The notes beneath the pieces are model-generated. The model was not told where the DNA came from. It searched no databases and worked only from the letters and a program-made list of their open reading frames with translations. 6,290 bases of DNA from the NCBI GenBank assembly GCA_900752285.1, contig CAADUW010000253.1, forward strand, positions 1 to 6,290, in the 5' to 3' direction. Source of the stretch: an uncultured Oscillospiraceae bacterium. GTDB taxonomy: Bacteria > Bacillota > Clostridia > Oscillospirales > Oscillospiraceae. This document shows, piece by piece, positions 1 through 5,886 of the stretch. A program made the position numbers and the translations under genes. Each line of letters begins with the position of its first letter. Positions within the stretch are counted from its first letter, which is position 1.

Positions 1-4
1 CAGA

Positions 5-40
5 TTTTTTTTTTTTTGGCGCACAACGCCCCCCCCCCCC
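5..40. repeat. T13 and C12 homopolymer tracts flanking a short inverted repeat
   Basis: Thirteen consecutive T at 5-17 are followed by GGCG-CACAA-CGCC (18-30, a 4-bp stem), whose last two C bases begin a run of twelve C at 29-40. Such runs are prone to slipped-strand length change and also to sequencing or assembly error. Neither run lies in a visible coding sequence, so no phase-variation role can be assigned from this window. Confidence 0.7.
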
Positions 41-143
41 GCTGCCCCGCCCGGAGACCCCGGACAGCCGCCCGGCGGGATCGAATGCCGCAACGGAGCC
101 GTATCCATGCGGTCAGTCACGCACATCCCCGGGGAGTCCAGAG

Positions 144-162
144 AAAAACGCAGCTTTCCGCG
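144..162 (-). terminator. Possible Rho-independent terminator after the PBP gene
   Basis: Read on the minus strand, CGCGG-AAAG-CTGCG forms a 5-bp stem (one G-U pair) with a 4-base loop and is followed directly by TTTTT. It begins 18 bases past the TAA stop of the PBP gene, where a terminator of the cell-wall unit would be expected. The stem is short, so this is a moderate call. Confidence 0.4.
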
Positions 163-179
163 ATTCGCTGTCAACTTTT

Positions 180-1556
180 TTACCGTTCCGCGTCCATGAC
201 TTCCCGGCATGCCTGCAGCACCGGCGCAAGCACCGGGACACAGGCCGCTCTGCCGTAGCCGCCGTTTTCCACCACAACGATGAACGCAAGGGGGTATTCT
301 TCATTCTGCACAAAACCCGCAAACATGGCATTGGATTTTTTTCCGCCGCCCAGCTGGCTGGTGCCGGACTTGGCGCAGACCTCCAGCCCCGGGAAATTGC
401 TGTCGCCGTAAATGGTCTGCACATTACTGCGGAGGTAGCTTTGCAGGGTCCCGGCAATATCGGACGCCATGATCCGATCCGTCTTTTTTGCCTTTGCCTG
501 ATAGGTCGTTTCGTCCCCCACCTGAATTTTCTCCACAATGTAAGGCTCCACGCCCTGACCTCCGGAGGCAATGGTACCCATGAAGGTCATATACCGGCAG
601 GGGTTGATCTGATCCGTGTGCTGTCCGATGCAGCTCCAGGCAAAGGATGCACCGCCCGCGTCCGAAATGTCGTAATTGCCTCTGGCGGTGGTCACGCCGT
701 CAAAGGACATGGATTCCGTCACCTGATACTTCTGCACGGCTTTCACCATGTTGTTCCTGCCCACCAGCTTGGAGATCTGGGCAAAGGCGCAGTTGCAGGA
801 ATGGGCAAGCGCCCCCGCCAGATTCAGCTTTCCGTGGGCAGTCTCACAGGTCACGCTTTCCGTGCCGTAGGAATAGCTTCCGGTACAGGTAAAGGTTTTT
901 TCCAGAATATCCGGCACATTTTCCAGTGCCGCCGCAGTGGTCACCACCTTGAAAATGGAGCCGGGAATATAGGCAGACTGCAAAAACCGGTTCAGGTAAA
1001 GTCCCTCATACTGCTCACTGTTCTCCTCGCCGAGAGACGGCGGGTTATCCGGGTCATAGGAAGGTGTCGTCAGTGCGCAGAGCACCTGTCCCGTTTTGTA
1101 GTTATAGACCGCTACGGTGCCTTTTCTGCCGTCCATGGCGTCCAGCGCCGCGTTCTGCACTTTGGCGGACAGCGTCAGTGTCATGGTACCGCCCACGCCG
1201 CCGTACTGATACACGCCGTTTACCGGATCAAAGCCCACCATCTGCCCGGCGTACTCCGCCAGAGCACCGGCGCTGATATTGCCCTGCCGGTCTCCCAGCC
1301 AGTGGAGGGTCGACATGCGGGTTTTCACATCGCCGGAATAGGTTCTGGTATCGTCAATATCCAGCAGCACAGCCCCCTCCCGGTCCGTCACCGTGCCGCA
1401 GCCGATATTACCGTTGTTGAACACATGGGGAGAGCCTGCCGTGCTGATCCATTTCCCGGATTTCAGGGTGTATTCCAGCAGGAACAGCACCATTCCGCCC
1501 AGCAGGACCACCAGAAAGATTCCCATAAGCCAAGTCCGTTTGGTAATTCTATTCAT
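180..1556 (-). CDS. Class B penicillin-binding protein, PbpA-like transpeptidase
   Basis: This 458-residue membrane-anchored D,D-transpeptidase cross-links peptidoglycan outside the membrane. Residues about 8-29 form one hydrophobic anchor after a short basic N-terminus. A small dimerisation-type region (about 50-125) precedes the transpeptidase domain (about 140-450). All three catalytic motifs are visible: S200-I-F-K203 in PGSIFK (acylated serine), S253-C-N255, and K396-S-G-T399. It is shorter than typical FtsI or PBP2 (roughly 550-650) and in size and layout resembles actinobacterial PbpA. Eleven cysteines, including C224 and C237 just before the HGK segment, are many for an exported domain. 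The ATG overlaps the end of the upstream FHA-SEDS gene by 8 bp and has its own strong ribosome site, so the two are surely co-transcribed and probably act as a glycosyltransferase/transpeptidase pair. The family call is firm; the exact role (division, elongation or sporulation) is open. Confidence 0.93.
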   Translation of the reverse strand: MNRITKRTWLMGIFLVVLLGGMVLFLLEYTLKSGKWISTAGSPHVFNNGNIGCGTVTDREGAVLLDIDDTRTYSGDVKTRMSTLHWLGDRQGNISAGALAEYAGQMVGFDPVNGVYQYGGVGGTMTLTLSAKVQNAALDAMDGRKGTVAVYNYKTGQVLCALTTPSYDPDNPPSLGEENSEQYEGLYLNRFLQSAYIPGSIFKVVTTAAALENVPDILEKTFTCTGSYSYGTESVTCETAHGKLNLAGALAHSCNCAFAQISKLVGRNNMVKAVQKYQVTESMSFDGVTTARGNYDISDAGGASFAWSCIGQHTDQINPCRYMTFMGTIASGGQGVEPYIVEKIQVGDETTYQAKAKKTDRIMASDIAGTLQSYLRSNVQTIYGDSNFPGLEVCAKSGTSQLGGGKKSNAMFAGFVQNEEYPLAFIVVVENGGYGRAACVPVLAPVLQACREVMDAER

Positions 1557-3279
1557 GCTCCTGCTGCCCTCCTTTGCTGAGCTTCACGGCAAAGCTGGCG
1601 TTCTGCCGGGTATCCACCGCTTTCACGAACGCAAGAAGCCCCCAGGAACCGATCATGCTGGTGCCGCCGTTGGAAAGGAACGGGAAAGTAACACCGGTAA
1701 AGGGCAGAATATCCACCGTTCCCAGACAGTTGAGAATGGTCTGGATCACCAGAATTCCCGCCGCCGTGCAGGCGCCGATGCTGTAAAAGCTGCTCCTTGC
1801 GACCCGGGATGTCCGGATGGCGAAAAAGCCCAGCACCGCTATGCACCCCACCAGCATACAGGCAAAGATCAGTCCCCACTCCTCGGAAATCGTGGCGAAC
1901 ACGATGTCCGAGTCCGCCGCGAACACATTTTTCAGCCAGCCGTTCCCCGGTCCCAGACCGAACAGGCCGCCGGAGGCAATGCACATCAGGGCCTTGGTCT
2001 GCTGGTAGCCGGTGGTCAGCGGATATTCCCACACATGCCGCCATACGCTGAACCGCTGGAGGGCATGGGGCGCAATCCGCAGCGCCATCACCCCGGCAAA
2101 GAACAGTGCCGTCACCGCCAGCGCCACGGTACCGAAGCTGCCGGAACGGAGGTAGGCAATGATCAGAAAAGCGCAGAAGAAAATCAGTGCCGTACCGAAA
2201 TCATTCATCACGGCAAGCAGCCCGCAGATCAATACGGAATAGCCGATAAACAGGATCAGATTCCGCTTGTTCATGATCCGGTCCATGGTAGAAGCACCCG
2301 CAAACACGAAGCAGACCTTGGCAAGCTCCGAGGGCTGCATGGACACGCCGCCGATAATCAGCCAGTTTTTCGCGCCGTAGTATTCCGTACCGAACACCAG
2401 CGTCACCGCAAGGAAGCCGATGCCCGCGATCACCGCCAGATACCGGAACCGCTTTGCCCGCTCCAGATTCCGCAGAGACCAGCCAATCAGCAGGTACACA
2501 AGGACACCCAGCACCATAGCGATCAGCTGCTTGGTCACCTCCGTCGGCTTTACCGCGGCAATGGCCGCTATCCCCATGGTGCACAGCAGAAACGCCAGCA
2601 TTTCCATTTCAAAGGATTTCCGCCGGATCAGGCAGTAGAACAGGAACAGCAGCCACTGGCACAGCACCACGCCGCCGAAGCCGATAAGCGCCGGAAGAAT
2701 GGACGCTTCGCTGCCGTTCAGCAGGAAGCCCATTGCCGCCATTGCCTGAAAGAGGGTCAGCAGGATCAGGTTCAGCACCATAGTCAAACTGTGGGAAGCT
2801 TTGGTCCGCAGCTGGGACTGCAAAAGCTCCTGCCGCTGGGTAATGGGCTGGAATTTCATTTTGATGCCGCCAATGGTGATCACATCCCCGTCCTGCAGGG
2901 CGCAGATCCTGACCGGCTCCCCATTGACGTAGGTGCCGTCCCTGGAGCCTGCATCGGTAATGGTCCAGCTGCCGTCGTCATAGCGGGTCAGTACCGCATG
3001 ATTCCGGGAAGCGGTGGGAATATCCACCACAATATCGCTGCTTTTGCTCCGCCCGATCACATTTTCCCAGTGAGTCACGGGCACCTGCTTGCCGCCGTGC
3101 ATGGTCAGCCACGCCCAGATCTCCGGCTCCCGCCGGAAGGTCAGCAGGGGCAGCGCCGCCCGCAGCAGAACCAGTCCCCCGGCAACGGGCGCAAAATACC
3201 GCAGGAACGCAATGAAAACGTCCCGGTAGGCATCCCGGGATGCAAGTATGGATTGTAACAGCATGTTCCACGTCTCCAA
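1549..3279 (-). CDS. FHA domain fused to FtsW/RodA/SpoVE (SEDS) protein
   Basis: This 576-residue protein joins a phosphothreonine-reading FHA domain to a SEDS peptidoglycan glycosyltransferase. An N-terminal membrane segment (about 23-47) is followed by FHA (about 68-146) with G76-R77-S78, S91-R-N-H94 and S112-R-D-G-T-Y-V-N-G120, then about ten membrane segments (165-555). SEDS signatures are Q315-P-S-E-L-A-K321, N359-D-F-G-T363, G424-Y-Q426, the SGG-containing segment near 436-438, S465-E-E-W-G469 and P533-F-L-S-N-G-G-T540. The aspartate that precedes the GYQ motif in FtsW/RodA (the WEDP segment of E. coli FtsW) aligns with Y419 in WEYP, so the usual catalytic residue appears missing; E418 is adjacent. 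The start is TTG, chosen because AAAGGAGG lies 8 bases upstream; the first internal ATG is codon 6 and would sit too far from it. It is translationally coupled to the following PBP gene. The FHA domain implies Ser/Thr kinase control, but no kinase is in the window. Lipid II is the expected substrate if the enzyme is active. Confidence 0.92.
   Translation of the reverse strand: METWNMLLQSILASRDAYRDVFIAFLRYFAPVAGGLVLLRAALPLLTFRREPEIWAWLTMHGGKQVPVTHWENVIGRSKSSDIVVDIPTASRNHAVLTRYDDGSWTITDAGSRDGTYVNGEPVRICALQDGDVITIGGIKMKFQPITQRQELLQSQLRTKASHSLTMVLNLILLTLFQAMAAMGFLLNGSEASILPALIGFGGVVLCQWLLFLFYCLIRRKSFEMEMLAFLLCTMGIAAIAAVKPTEVTKQLIAMVLGVLVYLLIGWSLRNLERAKRFRYLAVIAGIGFLAVTLVFGTEYYGAKNWLIIGGVSMQPSELAKVCFVFAGASTMDRIMNKRNLILFIGYSVLICGLLAVMNDFGTALIFFCAFLIIAYLRSGSFGTVALAVTALFFAGVMALRIAPHALQRFSVWRHVWEYPLTTGYQQTKALMCIASGGLFGLGPGNGWLKNVFAADSDIVFATISEEWGLIFACMLVGCIAVLGFFAIRTSRVARSSFYSIGACTAAGILVIQTILNCLGTVDILPFTGVTFPFLSNGGTSMIGSWGLLAFVKAVDTRQNASFAVKLSKGGQQEHE
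1567..1575 (-). promoter_or_regulatory. Ribosome binding site of the PBP gene inside the SEDS gene
   Basis: AAAGGAGGG on the minus strand lies 10 bases before the PBP ATG and within the last codons of the FHA-SEDS gene. It confirms the overlapping start and supports coupled translation of the two cell-wall proteins. Confidence 0.8.
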
Positions 3280-3287
3280 GCCGGGAT

Positions 3288-3295
3288 CCTCCTTT
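3288..3295 (-). promoter_or_regulatory. Ribosome binding site that fixes the TTG start of the FHA-SEDS gene
   Basis: AAAGGAGG, a near-perfect match to the anti-Shine-Dalgarno sequence, lies 8 bases before the TTG at 3279-3277. The next ATG (3264-3262) is 23 bases away, too distant for this site, so TTG is the likely start. Confidence 0.8.
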
Positions 3296-3316
3296 GTAAC
3301 CTGACTGTCTGTCTCA

Positions 3317-3371
3317 AAAGCACTGTAAGCCGCCGTGCACCATGGGATTCCGGCAAACTTTGCAGTGCTTT
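3317..3371. repeat. Long inverted repeat between nfo and the FHA-SEDS gene
   Basis: The 13-base arm at 3317-3329 pairs with 3359-3371: 11 Watson-Crick pairs plus two G-U, of which the outer nine (AAAGCACTG/CAGTGCTTT) are perfect. Inside, GCCG (3332-3335) can pair with CGGC (3351-3354) around a CCATGG palindrome. On the minus strand the structure comes just after the nfo stop and is followed by only four T bases. It could be a weak terminator or attenuator between nfo and the cell-wall genes, an mRNA-processing hairpin, or a small mobile repeat. I saw no convincing promoter for the SEDS gene in this gap. Confidence 0.55.
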
Positions 3372-3375
3372 GTTA

Positions 3376-4209
3376 TTAAATCTGCTTTTCCATTCCCCGC
3401 AGCAGGGCGATCTCCCGGGCGTAGCCGGGCAGGTCGTTGGGCGTCTCCAGAATCATGGGCAGTCCGTGGAGTACCGGGTGGTTCACAATTGCCCGGAAGG
3501 CTTCGACTCCCAGACTTCCCTGCCCGATTTTCTCATGCCGGTCCTTGTGACTGCCAAAGGGATTTTTGGAGTCATTCAGATGCAGTGCCCAGAGCCTGTC
3601 CAACCCGATCTCCCGGTCAAAGGTCTCCAGCACACCGTCCAGGTTCCGGACAAGGTCGTATCCTCCGTCGTAAACATGGCAGGTATCGAGGCAGACGCCC
3701 ACCTCCCTGCTTCCCACTGCGTCCAGAATCATTCGGATCTCCCGGAAGTTTCCGCCAACCTCCGTTCCCTTTCCCGCCATGGTTTCCAGACACACCTGCA
3801 CCGGGTATCCCGGTTCCAGCGCCGCCCGCAGAGCACGGCCGATCTGCTCCACACCGGCTTCCACACCCTGCTTCACATGGCTGCCCGGGTGAAAATTATA
3901 AAGGTTTCCGGGCAGTGCCGCCATCCGGCGCAGATCATCCGCCAGCACCCCCGCCGCAAACGCCCGGGCATCCGCATCGGCGCCGCACAGGTTCATGGTA
4001 TACGCGCCGTGGGCAACCAGCTTTCCGAAGCCGCCTTCCCGCAGCAGATGCACCGCCTGTTCCGCATCCGCCGGATTTTCCGCCTTTGCCCGGCTTCCCC
4101 GGGGATTCCGGGTAAAAAACGCAAACGTATTGGCGCCGATGGACTCCGCCGTTTTCACCATGGCGGCATAGCCGTCGGAAGCCGACAGATGACAGCCAAG
4201 ATACAGCAT
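3376..4209 (-). CDS. nfo: Endonuclease IV (AP endonuclease, deoxyribonuclease IV)
   Basis: This 277-residue cytoplasmic TIM-barrel enzyme cuts the DNA backbone 5' to abasic sites and removes 3' blocking groups in base-excision repair. Length is normal for the family. All nine expected ligands of the three-zinc cluster can be picked out: H67, H107 (in NFHPGSH), E142 (LET), D175 and H178 (LDTCH), H210 (HLNDSK), D223 and H225 (KDRH), and E255 (LETP). The N-terminal GCHLSAS segment and the IGQGSLG segment at 228-234 are also typical. The ATG has GGAGGTG 7 bases upstream, and a recognisable promoter lies just beyond with a predicted leader of under 20 bases. The gene is divergent from a WYL-family regulator, sharing 194 bp of control region, and is followed 96 bp later by the FHA-SEDS gene on the same strand, with which it may be partly co-transcribed. 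Very confident. Confidence 0.97.
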   Translation of the reverse strand: MLYLGCHLSASDGYAAMVKTAESIGANTFAFFTRNPRGSRAKAENPADAEQAVHLLREGGFGKLVAHGAYTMNLCGADADARAFAAGVLADDLRRMAALPGNLYNFHPGSHVKQGVEAGVEQIGRALRAALEPGYPVQVCLETMAGKGTEVGGNFREIRMILDAVGSREVGVCLDTCHVYDGGYDLVRNLDGVLETFDREIGLDRLWALHLNDSKNPFGSHKDRHEKIGQGSLGVEAFRAIVNHPVLHGLPMILETPNDLPGYAREIALLRGMEKQI

Positions 4210-4233
4210 TGTCCCCCACCTCCAGTTTTTCCT

Positions 4234-4262
4234 ATGCTACCACATTCTATGGAAAAAATCAA
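4234..4262 (-). promoter_or_regulatory. Putative sigma-A-type promoter of nfo
   Basis: On the minus strand, TTGATT (4262-4257) as -35 and TAGCAT (4239-4234) as -10 are separated by exactly 17 bases; each matches consensus at four of six positions. Transcription would start about 18 bases before the nfo ATG, which leaves room for the GGAGGTG ribosome site. Confidence 0.5.
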
Positions 4263-4275
4263 ATTAACATTTTCC
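4251..4275. promoter_or_regulatory. Inverted repeat between divergent promoters, candidate operator
   Basis: GGAAAA (4251-4256) and TTTTCC (4270-4275) form a perfect 6-bp dyad around 13 bases. The centre at 4263 falls between the -35 elements of the nfo promoter and the WYL-gene promoter, and the arms touch both promoters. A dimeric regulator such as the neighbouring WYL protein could control both genes from here. The arms are A-rich, so chance occurrence is possible. Confidence 0.35.
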
Positions 4276-4299
4276 TAACCCAAAAATCTGTGTTATAAT
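4271..4299 (+). promoter_or_regulatory. Extended -10 promoter of the WYL regulator gene
   Basis: TGT followed by a perfect TATAAT (4291-4299) makes a consensus extended -10 element. The -35 position 17 bases upstream (TTTCCT, 4271-4276) is weak, as is common for extended -10 promoters. Transcription would begin near 4306, giving a leader of about 100 bases before the ATG at 4404. Confidence 0.7.
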
Positions 4300-4330
4300 G
4301 GAATCCAAAATTCCAGGGATGGATAAACCC

Positions 4331-4380
4331 GTGCCGCACTCCCGCAGAAAGTTGTCGGCACCTTACGTCCGGAGCCGGAC
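4331..4380 (+). promoter_or_regulatory. Two hairpin/dyad elements in the WYL gene leader
   Basis: GTGCCG (4331-4336) pairs with CGGCAC (4356-4361), and a second, perfect dyad GTCCGG-AG-CCGGAC spans 4367-4380. The second ends 10 bases before the AGGAGG ribosome site (4391-4396). They could fold in the mRNA leader or be protein-binding sites for autoregulation. They match no riboswitch class I recognise. Confidence 0.4.
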
Positions 4381-4403
4381 AAATATTTTCAGGAGGTTTC
4401 CCC

Positions 4404-5396
4404 ATGCCGAAATCCGAGAAGCAGAAGCTGAAAATTCTGTATACGCTGGACTATCTCAAGCGCAGCTCCCATGCCGATCACCCGGTGGGTGCAAAGGAGC
4501 TGATCGCCATGCTGGCCGGTCACGACATTGCCTGTGACCGAAAGTCCGTTTATTCCGATATTCGGGCACTTCAGGACTACGGCGTGGATATTGAGACGCT
4601 TCGGGGAAAGGGCGGCGGATTTTACATTGCCAGCCGGAACTTTGAGCTGCCGGAGCTAAAGCTGCTGGTGGACGCCGTCCAGTCCAGCCGGTTCCTCACG
4701 GAAAAGAAGTCGCGGGAACTGATCTCCAAGCTCTGCACCGAGTGCAGCGAGGACGAGGCCCGGCTGATCCGGCGGGAGGTTCTGGTTTCCGGGCGGGTCA
4801 AAAGCATGAACGAAAGTATTTACTATAATGTAGATGCCATTCAGGAAGCCATCGGACAGAACCGGCAGATCTCCTTCCGCTATTTTGACTGGGGTATTGA
4901 CGGCAGCCGCCGGTACCGGGACAGGAGCTACACTGCCAGCCCCTATGGGCTTTGTCAGGATAACGAGAACTACTACCTGCTTGCCCACTCCCCCCGCCAC
5001 GGCGTTACCAGCTACCGGGTGGACCGGATGGAGCACATCCGGCTGGAGGACGTTCCCAGAGAACCCTGCCCCGAGCTTACGGGGGACGGACTGACCCGGT
5101 ACGCTTCCCGGATGTTCCAGATGTTTTCCGGGGAGCCTACCGAGGTAAAATTCCGGTTCCATCGGGAGCTTTCCAACGCCGTCATGGATCGGTTTGGCCG
5201 GAACACCATGCTGATTCCGGACGGAGAGGATCACTTTGTGTTCACCGCACAGGTTGCCGTCTCACCCCTTTTCCTCAGCTGGGTGATCGGATTCGGCGAC
5301 AAGGCGCAGATTCTGTACCCAAAATGGGTCATGGAACGGTGTGCCGACCTGTGCCGGACGGCACTGGCCCAGTATCAAACCAGTGAAAAGGACTGA
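4404..5396 (+). CDS. WYL-domain transcriptional regulator (HTH-WYL-WCX)
   Basis: This 330-residue cytoplasmic DNA-binding regulator has a winged HTH of the HTH_11/DeoR type at about 8-75, with the likely recognition helix in 45-58 (DRKSVYSDIRALQD). A linker helix region follows, then a WYL domain (about 140-215) in which the family's WYL is Y190-Y191-L192 and the basic segment Y204-R-V-D-R-M209 is kept. A WCX-type C-terminal extension (about 245-322) ends in the ILYPKWV segment. WYL domains are thought to sense ligands, including nucleic acid in PafBC-type regulators; the ligand here is unknown. The ATG has AGGAGG 7 bases upstream. It faces away from nfo, so nfo and itself are the first candidate targets. 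Its last 22 bp overlap, tail to tail, the lipoprotein gene on the other strand, so no terminator separates them. Family confident, targets inferred. Confidence 0.93.
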   Translation: MPKSEKQKLKILYTLDYLKRSSHADHPVGAKELIAMLAGHDIACDRKSVYSDIRALQDYGVDIETLRGKGGGFYIASRNFELPELKLLVDAVQSSRFLTEKKSRELISKLCTECSEDEARLIRREVLVSGRVKSMNESIYYNVDAIQEAIGQNRQISFRYFDWGIDGSRRYRDRSYTASPYGLCQDNENYYLLAHSPRHGVTSYRVDRMEHIRLEDVPREPCPELTGDGLTRYASRMFQMFSGEPTEVKFRFHRELSNAVMDRFGRNTMLIPDGEDHFVFTAQVAVSPLFLSWVIGFGDKAQILYPKWVMERCADLCRTALAQYQTSEKD

Positions 5397-5860
5397 TACA
5401 CATCCTCCCAGATGATCTGGCTGGTTTCCGTCTGTGCCGGGCGGAGGACGCTCAGGCAGTAATGATAGCTGCCGTCATCCAGAATGACACCCCTGCCCAG
5501 CTGCTCTCCGGTTTCCCCGGCGGATGCCCAGACGAAGTCCCGCCGGGTCACATTTCCCTGCTTTGTCGTCAGGATGGTCAGCTCGTCACTGTGAAAGCCC
5601 GTCATGGCATAAACCGTTTTGTCCAGATCTCCGCCGTCCATGGTTTCCACGGCAATGGAATAGTCCCTGCCAAGATACAGGTTTCCGCTGACCCCCTCCA
5701 GCACGGTCTGCTCTGCCTCCTCCGGAAGCGATACGTGAATTTCCTTCGGTTCCGCCATCACCGGCGCTGCCAGATCGTCGGCAACGGTTTCCAGCGTTTC
5801 CTCCGCGCCGCAGCCACTGAGAAGCAGCAGAAACGCCAGCACGACTCCAAGCTTTTTCAA
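5375..5860 (-). CDS. Hypothetical lipoprotein with lipobox signal peptide
   Basis: Read from the TTG at 5860, this encodes 161 residues: a short basic start (MKKLG), a hydrophobic stretch, and the lipobox L14-S-G-C17, so the protein should be lipid-anchored at C17 on the outer face of the membrane. The mature part (about 145 residues) starts acidic and then has a mixed, probably beta-rich character, ending in an aromatic W-E-D-V-Y-Q-S-F segment. I do not recognise a named family. A GTG at 5893 would add 11 residues, but the GGGGGG site 7 bases before the TTG and the signal-peptide shape favour TTG. The 3' end overlaps the convergent WYL gene by 22 bp, and the start lies 26 bp from the divergent DUF1294 gene, so its promoter must lie inside DUF1294. 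No clear promoter was seen there. Confidence 0.85.
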   Translation of the reverse strand: MKKLGVVLAFLLLLSGCGAEETLETVADDLAAPVMAEPKEIHVSLPEEAEQTVLEGVSGNLYLGRDYSIAVETMDGGDLDKTVYAMTGFHSDELTILTTKQGNVTRRDFVWASAGETGEQLGRGVILDDGSYHYCLSVLRPAQTETSQIIWEDVYQSFSLV

Positions 5861-5867
5861 AACAAAT

Positions 5868-5873
5868 CCCCCC
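5868..5873 (-). promoter_or_regulatory. G-rich ribosome site supporting the TTG start of the lipoprotein
   Basis: Six G bases on the minus strand (AGGGGGGAT context) lie 7 bases before the TTG at 5860. This is weaker than the other ribosome sites in the window. It lies directly beside the plus-strand GAGGTG site of DUF1294, so the two genes' translation signals abut on opposite strands. Confidence 0.5.
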
Positions 5874-5886
5874 TGAGGTGAATAAA

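Larger units (their letters stand above)
1..179. other. Non-coding left edge, GC-rich with homopolymer runs
   Basis: I see no gene here. Open frames in this stretch have no convincing start site and no recognisable protein character. It lies downstream of the minus-strand PBP gene. It contains two long homopolymer runs, a GC-rich self-complementary patch around 50-80 (including CCGCC-C-GGCGG at 68-78), a CCCCGGGG palindrome at 127-134, and a possible terminator next to the PBP stop codon. What lies to the left is outside the window. Confidence 0.6.

Noticed and set aside
18..30. Hairpin GGCG-CACAA-CGCC beside a T-run as a terminator
   Set aside because: On the plus strand the T-run comes before the hairpin, and on the minus strand A bases follow it, so neither direction gives a stem followed by T bases.
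441..1580. Plus-strand open frame of 379 codons opposite the PBP gene
   Set aside because: Antisense to a PBP with all three catalytic motifs; His/Gly/Arg-rich composition typical of a shadow frame.
1393..3258. Long plus-strand open frame of 621 codons opposite the SEDS gene
   Set aside because: It lies antisense to a protein with clear FHA and SEDS motifs, has low-complexity Gln/His/Arg/Pro-rich composition and no recognisable domain. It is a GC-driven shadow frame.
3342..4278. Plus-strand open frames of 257 and 302 codons opposite nfo
   Set aside because: Antisense to nfo, which keeps all nine zinc ligands; no ribosome site or family signature.
5408..5420. Palindrome CCAGAT-G-ATCTGG as a terminator for the WYL gene
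   Set aside because: The loop would be too small, no T-run follows, and it lies inside the lipoprotein coding sequence.
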